From: JAICIG01 sp035532215
GTDB taxonomy: Bacteria > Planctomycetota > Planctomycetia > Pirellulales > JAICIG01
Direction: 5' to 3'
NCBI GenBank assembly: GCA_035532215.1
Contig: DATKRK010000437.1
Coordinates: 1 to 8,755, forward strand
DNA: 8,755 nucleotides
In this document: positions 6,140 to 8,755 of the stretch, in pieces
Layout: every line of letters starts with the position of its first letter
Numbering within the stretch: position 1 is the stretch's first letter
Position numbers and translations under genes: made by a program
The notes under the pieces: generated by a model
The model's database searches: none
What the model saw: only the letters and a program-made list of their open reading frames with translations
Told to the model about the DNA's origin: nothing

Positions 6140-6538
6140 TCACCAGGGCGTCGTCTGTACGGCGTCGCCCTGGTCATCGTCATCGGGCCGGTCAGGGTGC
6201 GCGGCGAGCCATCGCTCCGCCGCGGCCCGGTCGGTTAGCCGCCAGACCGCTACCGGCCGGGCGTGCGCCTCGGGGCGAGCGGTAGCGGCATAGCCGGCCC
6301 GCTCGATGATGCCGGCTCGCACGAGCGGCAGCGGCACGGCCCCCAGACATACCGGATCGATGCTGTCGGGCAACTCGACGGCGGCCCGCACGTCATCGGC
6401 CGTCGCCGTGCCGCGCGTCAGCAGCGCCGTCAGCAGCGCACGCCGGCCGCGGAGCACGTATACCTCCCGGCGCTCGGCGAGCAGGTCGAGCGCGGGGTCG
6501 CGACGGGCGGCCCCGTCGAGGTCGGTGCGGACGATCAT
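6140..6538 (-). CDS. Hypothetical protein, winged-helix-like, coupled to the AlpA-like factor
   Basis: A 132-residue protein of unknown function. After a short N-terminal region (MIVRTDLDGAARRDPALDLL), residues ~31-82 resemble a helix-turn-helix (GRRALLTALLTRGTATADDV, then RAAVELPDSIDPVCLGAVP and LPLVRAGIIERAGY). A strand pair with ARPVAVWRL follows, and a final helix RAAAERWLAAHPD leads to an acidic tail (DRPDDDDQGD). The arrangement suggests a winged helix that binds DNA or a protein partner. ATG at 6538 overlaps the AlpA-like gene's stop as ATGA. A farther ATG at 6604 would lie inside that gene and is not favoured. As the second gene of the excisionase operon it may assist excision or regulate replication, but this is inferred only from context. 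Confidence 0.75.
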   Translation of the reverse strand: MIVRTDLDGAARRDPALDLLAERREVYVLRGRRALLTALLTRGTATADDVRAAVELPDSIDPVCLGAVPLPLVRAGIIERAGYAATARPEAHARPVAVWRLTDRAAAERWLAAHPDRPDDDDQGDAVQTTPW

Positions 6539-6765
6539 CGGCCGGCCCTCCGTATCGGGCGGCACCCATCGGCCAGCCAGGCGTCCAGGTCGGCCCGTCG
6601 CCATCGCAGTAGCGCGCCGAGCTTGAGCGGCGGGGGCATGCGGCCTGCATCAGCCAGCCGTCGCACGTGGCGGGTAGAGCAGTCGAGCAGCGCGGCCACG
6701 GCTCGCACGTCGAGCATGGCGGGGGCGGTGTGGGCCGGCGGAGAGCCGGCGGAGAGGGTAGACAT
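6535..6765 (-). CDS. AlpA/excisionase-like MerR-type HTH protein
   Basis: A 76-residue DNA-binding protein. Residues ~18-66 carry a MerR/HTH_17 fold: LDVRAVAALLDCSTRHVRRL (18-37), then ADAGRMPPPLKLGALLRWRR and the helix ADLDAWLADGC. This is the common design of AlpA-type regulators and recombination directionality factors, which bend attachment-site DNA or activate integrase and replication genes. ATG at 6765 has GGAG 8 bases upstream. A farther in-frame ATG at 6831 would add 22 weakly protein-like residues across an inverted repeat and is not preferred. The two-base AT of its start codon is part of an 11-bp inverted repeat spanning its leader, so translation may be controlled by RNA folding. 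Confidence 0.85.
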   Translation of the reverse strand: MSTLSAGSPPAHTAPAMLDVRAVAALLDCSTRHVRRLADAGRMPPPLKLGALLRWRRADLDAWLADGCRPIRRAGR

Positions 6766-6823
6766 GGCAGTGTCTCCGGTGTCGGTAGCGGTGGCGAGCG
6801 CGATGCTCGCCTGACACTGCCAT
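6764..6823 (-). promoter_or_regulatory. Inverted-repeat leader that can sequester the excisionase start codon
   Basis: ATGGCAGTGTC (6764-6774) and GACACTGCCAT (6813-6823) are perfect 11-bp inverted arms. Between them is a second hairpin, GGCGAGC/GCTCGCC (6793-6799/6805-6811). In minus-strand RNA the 3' arm ends with the AU of the excisionase start codon, while the GGAG ribosome site sits just inside the loop. At the DNA level the same dyad could be a protein operator. Confidence 0.6.
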
Positions 6824-6834
6824 ACTCGCACGGT

Positions 6835-6893
6835 CCACCTACCACATCAGTAGCGGCTAGGTGGCACTATGGTGCGCGCACTATTTGCGCACC
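6835..6893. repeat. Inverted and direct repeats between the excisionase operon and the next gene
   Basis: CCACCTA (6835-6841) and TAGGTGG (6858-6864) form an inverted repeat with a 16-base spacer. Beside it GCACTAT occurs twice with a 14-base period (6864-6870, 6878-6884). GGTGCGC/GCGCACC (6871-6877/6887-6893) forms a stem directly after the stop codon of the 6896-7711 gene. The last could be a weak terminator without a T-tract; the others look like operator half-sites. Confidence 0.5.
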
Positions 6894-6895
6894 GT

Positions 6896-7711
6896 TCAGA
6901 GTTTCTTGGCCAAGTCGATGCCCTTCACTGTCAACCAGCATCCGCCATCGGCGCCCTTTTTCGAGTCTGTATAGCCTTGCTTCTTGAGTGCCGAAAGCGG
7001 TCTTTTGAACGATTCAGGGTTCGCGGTTTTCCCTTCCGCTTTGCGCGTAATTTGTACCGCAGTCATCGACTTGTCTGCCGATACGGCCTTTTCCATCAGC
7101 AACGTTTTAAGCGATAGGTAACATCGCCTCGGTAGCTTGGGAATATCCCCTTCGACTTGCTCGCCCCCCTCGGTCGCTGCCGGCCTTCCCCGCGCGGCGT
7201 CTTGCTGGCGGCCGATTGCCGGCTCCCTCAGAATCAACACTTCCCGCGGCGGCGCCGTCGGTCGCTCCACCAAGTAGGCAGCGCACAACTTCTGAAGTTC
7301 GTCGAACAGCCCTGGGCGCCGTGCCGTGTTCTCTTGACCGCCGACGACGAACCAAGGCAGAAAAGCCAGCAGGCCATGAACGGCCTTTTTTTCCTCGCTT
7401 AGCGGCGGCAGCGTCGGGAAGTACGCAGGCCACGCCGCCCTGGTATCGCAGTCCATCAGGTTGTTGATATCCGAGCCGTCGCCGTGGAACAGCAGCCGGT
7501 CGCAGTGATAGCGATCGCTGGGCATCGGTGCGGAATACTCCTCAATGAACTGCGCCACCCGCTTGCGTGCATCATCGTAGCCGCCGCTTTGTTCGAAGAT
7601 CGATTTCAAGTCGGCGGCCAGCGCATCGGCGGCCTTGAGCTTGTATTCCAGAACGACGCCTGGATCGGGGCGTTCAGTTTGCGCAGCGGGACGGGGAGCA
7701 TTCTCGGCCAT
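6896..7711 (-). CDS. Hypothetical protein with C-terminal winged-helix-like region
   Basis: A 271-residue protein that I do not recognise. Residues ~20-60 are helical (VVLEYKLKAADALAADLKSI, then RKRVAQFIEEYS). Residues 66-125 are richer in aromatics and contain HCDRLLFHGDGSDINNLMDC and HGLLAFLPWFVVGG. Residues 165-192 are a charged, flexible linker. Residues ~197-271 resemble a winged helix: YLSLKTLLMEKAV, SMTAVQITRKAEG, SFKRPLSALKKQGYTDS, and a wing GGCWLTVKGIDLAKKL. The ATG at 7711 has AGG 4 bases and GGAG 9 bases upstream. The frame stays open to a TTG at 7807, but that extension crosses a perfect inverted repeat and lacks a ribosome site. Its place next to the excisionase operon on the same strand suggests it may belong to the element; a DNA-binding or sensing role is possible. 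Confidence 0.75.
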   Translation of the reverse strand: MAENAPRPAAQTERPDPGVVLEYKLKAADALAADLKSIFEQSGGYDDARKRVAQFIEEYSAPMPSDRYHCDRLLFHGDGSDINNLMDCDTRAAWPAYFPTLPPLSEEKKAVHGLLAFLPWFVVGGQENTARRPGLFDELQKLCAAYLVERPTAPPREVLILREPAIGRQQDAARGRPAATEGGEQVEGDIPKLPRRCYLSLKTLLMEKAVSADKSMTAVQITRKAEGKTANPESFKRPLSALKKQGYTDSKKGADGGCWLTVKGIDLAKKL

Positions 7712-8054
7712 GAAACCTATCTCCAATTCGGGCGCCGGCCCGACGGCAGGGCGGGAGACAGAACGCAACCGCCGTCGGGCCGATCGTTGAGCCGCGGTCG
7801 TTTGCAACCGCCGCAGCTACCCGGCCTGGGCGCAGTTTACCGCGCTCGGCGGCGCGGGCAAAAGCCTACGCATCGCGCGCAAGTTGGGCCAACGTGCAAA
7901 ATGGCCGACCGCCGGTTGTCGCCCCAGGCGGCCAAGTCGGCGAGCGAGACGTAAGCCATGCCGCCGAAGAACGTCGCTCGCAGACCAAGCGCCAGATTGC
8001 CTTGGCCAAGACGCTGCGCAAGCTGCGCGGCGAAATTCGCGTGAGAAAGCGCGG
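7712..8054. other. Gene-poor stretch with a leader hairpin
   Basis: No convincing gene is visible. The stretch holds the hairpin at 7737-7781, a smaller stem GCGGT/ACCGC (7794-7798/7807-7811), and a direct repeat GCAACCGCCG at 7765 and 7804. A plus-strand frame ending at TAG 8056-8058 has a protein-like, highly charged end (SQTKRQIALAKTLRKLRGEI, then RVRKRG) but only a GTG at 7894 as start and no ribosome site. It may be a gene remnant. Confidence 0.5.
7737..7781 (-). promoter_or_regulatory. Leader hairpin upstream of the 271-residue protein gene
   Basis: GGCCCGACGGC (7737-7747) and GCCGTCGGGCC (7771-7781) are perfect 11-bp inverted arms with a 23-base loop. On the minus strand the hairpin ends 25 bases before the ATG at 7711, leaving the ribosome site free. 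No T-tract follows, so it is not an obvious terminator. It could stabilise the mRNA, act as an operator, or form part of an attenuator. Confidence 0.55.
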
Positions 8055-8363
8055 CTAGTAGCCCCCGCCATAGCCGAAACCGTACCCGCCGTAGTACGGG
8101 TTGGCGTAATACGGCGAACCGTAGCCGCCGTAGCCGCCAGGCGAGCCGTAGCCATAGCTGTTGCTGCCGTAGGGCGAATATGACGTGTTGCTCGTCCAGC
8201 CGCCGTTCGGCCCGTAGCCATAGCTGTTGTTGCCATAGGGCGAATACGACGTGTTGCTCGTCCAAGAGTTGTTCTGGCGCCAGTGGACCTTGCCATCGAT
8301 CCGCTGCGCGAACGCGGACGAGGCGAACAGCAAGATGGCGGCGGCAAGCAGCAAGCGTTTCAT
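8055..8363 (-). CDS. Small secreted Gly/Tyr/Ser/Asn-rich repeat protein
   Basis: A 102-residue exported protein. Residues 1-19 are a classic Sec signal peptide (MKRLLLAAAILLFASSAFA) with predicted cleavage before Q20. The mature part begins QRIDGKVHWRQNNS and continues with two 22-residue repeats (34-55 and 56-77) built on WTSNTSYSPYG and NSYGYG. The C-terminus (78-102) is almost only Gly and Tyr with Pro, Ser, Phe and Ala (YGGYGSPYYANPYYGGYGFG). No cysteines are present after the signal. ATG at 8363 has AGGAGA 5 bases upstream. Such composition suggests a flexible or surface-adhesive protein, but no function can be assigned. It is transcribed divergently from the gene at the right edge. Whether it belongs to the element or the chromosome is unknown. 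Confidence 0.85.
   Translation of the reverse strand: MKRLLLAAAILLFASSAFAQRIDGKVHWRQNNSWTSNTSYSPYGNNSYGYGPNGGWTSNTSYSPYGSNSYGYGSPGGYGGYGSPYYANPYYGGYGFGYGGGY
8133..8264 (-). repeat. Two 66-bp tandem repeats inside the secreted protein gene
   Basis: Units at 8199-8264 and 8133-8198 encode the two 22-residue repeats. The shared GACGTGTTGCTCGTCCA (plus-strand reading) recurs at a 66-base offset (8182 and 8248). Near-identity at the DNA level implies a recent duplication. Confidence 0.85.
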
Positions 8364-8552
8364 GGGACTCTCCTGGAGAAAAGTGAAACTCGGAAAGTGG
8401 CGGCGCCCCGTAGCAGATCAATCGTATGCGAGCCACGGCGGAATTAGAAACTTTCTGTCAAAACCGTAAGGACACTACCAGGCGGAGGCAATCGCTTTTT
8501 TCACTCCGGCGGCAGGTCCAGCGGCGGCGGCGCGGGGGAACGCAACAGAAAT

Positions 8553-8592
8553 CCACGGTTCGTCATTCCGTGGCCCGGCGCCGTGGTACAAT
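8553..8592 (+). promoter_or_regulatory. Extended -10 promoter with an upstream dyad
   Basis: TGGTACAAT (8584-8592) is a good extended -10 element (TG, one base, TACAAT). No clear -35 box is present. CCACGG/CCGTGG (8553-8558/8568-8573) forms a 6-bp inverted repeat around the place a -35 box would occupy, consistent with an activator or repressor site. Transcription would begin near 8599 and read rightward into the structured leader. Confidence 0.5.
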
Positions 8593-8645
8593 AACGCTCA
8601 CATTTGACGTAAGCACTTAGTTCAAGTTTCGCGGTTTTCGCCAGG

Positions 8646-8741
8646 CAATTTCGGTCGAATTGAAATCGGCCTCCGTGCCAAAAACGGGTAAACCTGTGGT
8701 GAATTCAACTTCCCAGGCAACCTGCGGCAAGGAGGCCGAAC
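8646..8741 (+). ncRNA. Structured 5' leader sequestering the ribosome binding site (riboswitch-like)
   Basis: TCGGCCTCC-G-TGCC (8666-8679) pairs with GGCA-A-GGAGGCCGA (8726-8739), giving 13 pairs with one G-A mismatch. The 3' strand contains AAGGAGG, the ribosome site for the GTG at 8742. Inside, CGGG/CCTG (8685-8688/8721-8724) and CCTG/CAGG (8693-8696/8714-8717) stack with the internal loop TAAA/CAA, preceded by an AAAAA bulge. A small upstream hairpin CAATTTC-GGTC-GAATTG lies at 8646-8662. No known riboswitch class is recognised. The CGGG-TAAA-CCTG...CAGG-CAA-CCTG order also resembles the P4/P5 part of group I introns, an alternative that cannot be tested because the window ends. Confidence 0.6.
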
Positions 8742-8755
8742 GTGCAAGTTACTTC
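8742..8755 (+). CDS. Start of an unknown gene at the right edge
   Basis: GTG at 8742-8744 follows a perfect AAGGAGG (8729-8735) with a 6-base gap. Only five codons are present (MQVT plus a partial codon), so the product cannot be named. A different frame (from TTG 8660 or GTG 8675) is also open to the edge and reads VPKTGKPVVNSTSQATCGKE, but it lacks a ribosome site. The GTG is preferred on initiation signals alone. Confidence 0.5.

Noticed and set aside
7837..8436. Minus-strand frame of about 199 codons overlapping the secreted protein gene
   Set aside because: It covers the same DNA as the signal-peptide protein in another frame. Its Arg/Leu/Gln-rich translation is what the repeats give out of frame, and it has no ribosome site.
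8456..8461. TTGACA on the minus strand as promoter of the secreted protein gene
   Set aside because: No -10-like hexamer occurs 16-18 bases downstream, so the match to a -35 box is probably chance.
6896..8755. Right attachment site (copy of the tRNA 3' end)
   Set aside because: Reading through this part found no copy of the T-arm/acceptor sequence, so the element's right end could not be placed in the window.

Overview
The window is GC-rich DNA that looks like a Planctomycetes chromosome, most likely of the Pirellulales group. This is inferred from the style of several small proteins, from a twin-palindrome REP sequence and from the HTH/primase gene set, not from a database match. It carries the left end of an element integrated at the 3' end of a tRNA-Gly(CCC) gene.

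Layout. Positions 1-94 (minus) hold the start of an unrecognised small protein gene. Positions 95-395 have no gene. tRNA-Gly(CCC) lies at 396-468 (plus), followed by an intrinsic terminator at 476-514. The 3' end of a tyrosine recombinase gene (422-2122, minus) runs antisense through that terminator and half of the tRNA, so the last part of the integrase is encoded by the attachment site. Upstream of the integrase, all on the minus strand, are a small XRE-like regulator (2119-2334) with a clear sigma70-type promoter, a zinc-ribbon/DUF3820-like protein (2368-2823), an iteron-like repeat cluster (2911-2981), a winged-helix initiator-like protein (2973-3395), a DnaB C-terminal-domain ATPase (3392-4330), an AEP-type primase with a PriCT-like tail (4559-5524) and a DUF669-like, possibly ssDNA-binding protein (5521-6060). 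Several of these genes overlap by four bases (ATGA), which points to translational coupling. One small gene (4359-4571) sits on the plus strand between the helicase and primase genes.

Further right, an AlpA/excisionase-like HTH protein (6535-6765) is coupled to an unknown winged-helix-like protein (6140-6538), and this pair ends in a strong terminator. A 271-residue unknown protein (6896-7711) follows. Both the excisionase gene and this gene are preceded by perfect 11-bp inverted repeats in their leaders. Positions 7712-8054 contain no convincing gene. A small secreted Gly/Tyr/Ser/Asn-rich repeat protein lies at 8055-8363 (minus). Divergent from it is a plus-strand promoter (about 8584-8592) and a roughly 140-base structured leader. 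In that leader a 13-pair stem sequesters a perfect Shine-Dalgarno sequence just before a GTG start at 8742.

How the parts fit: integrase, AlpA-like factor, XRE regulator, primase, DnaB-like ATPase, ssDNA-binding-like protein, winged-helix protein and iterons together describe an integrative element with its own replication-initiation module. It resembles in outline P4-type or PICI-type satellites or a replicating integrative element. No capsid, packaging, conjugation or cargo genes are visible, and the right attachment site is not in the window, so whether the genes right of about 6900 belong to the element is open.
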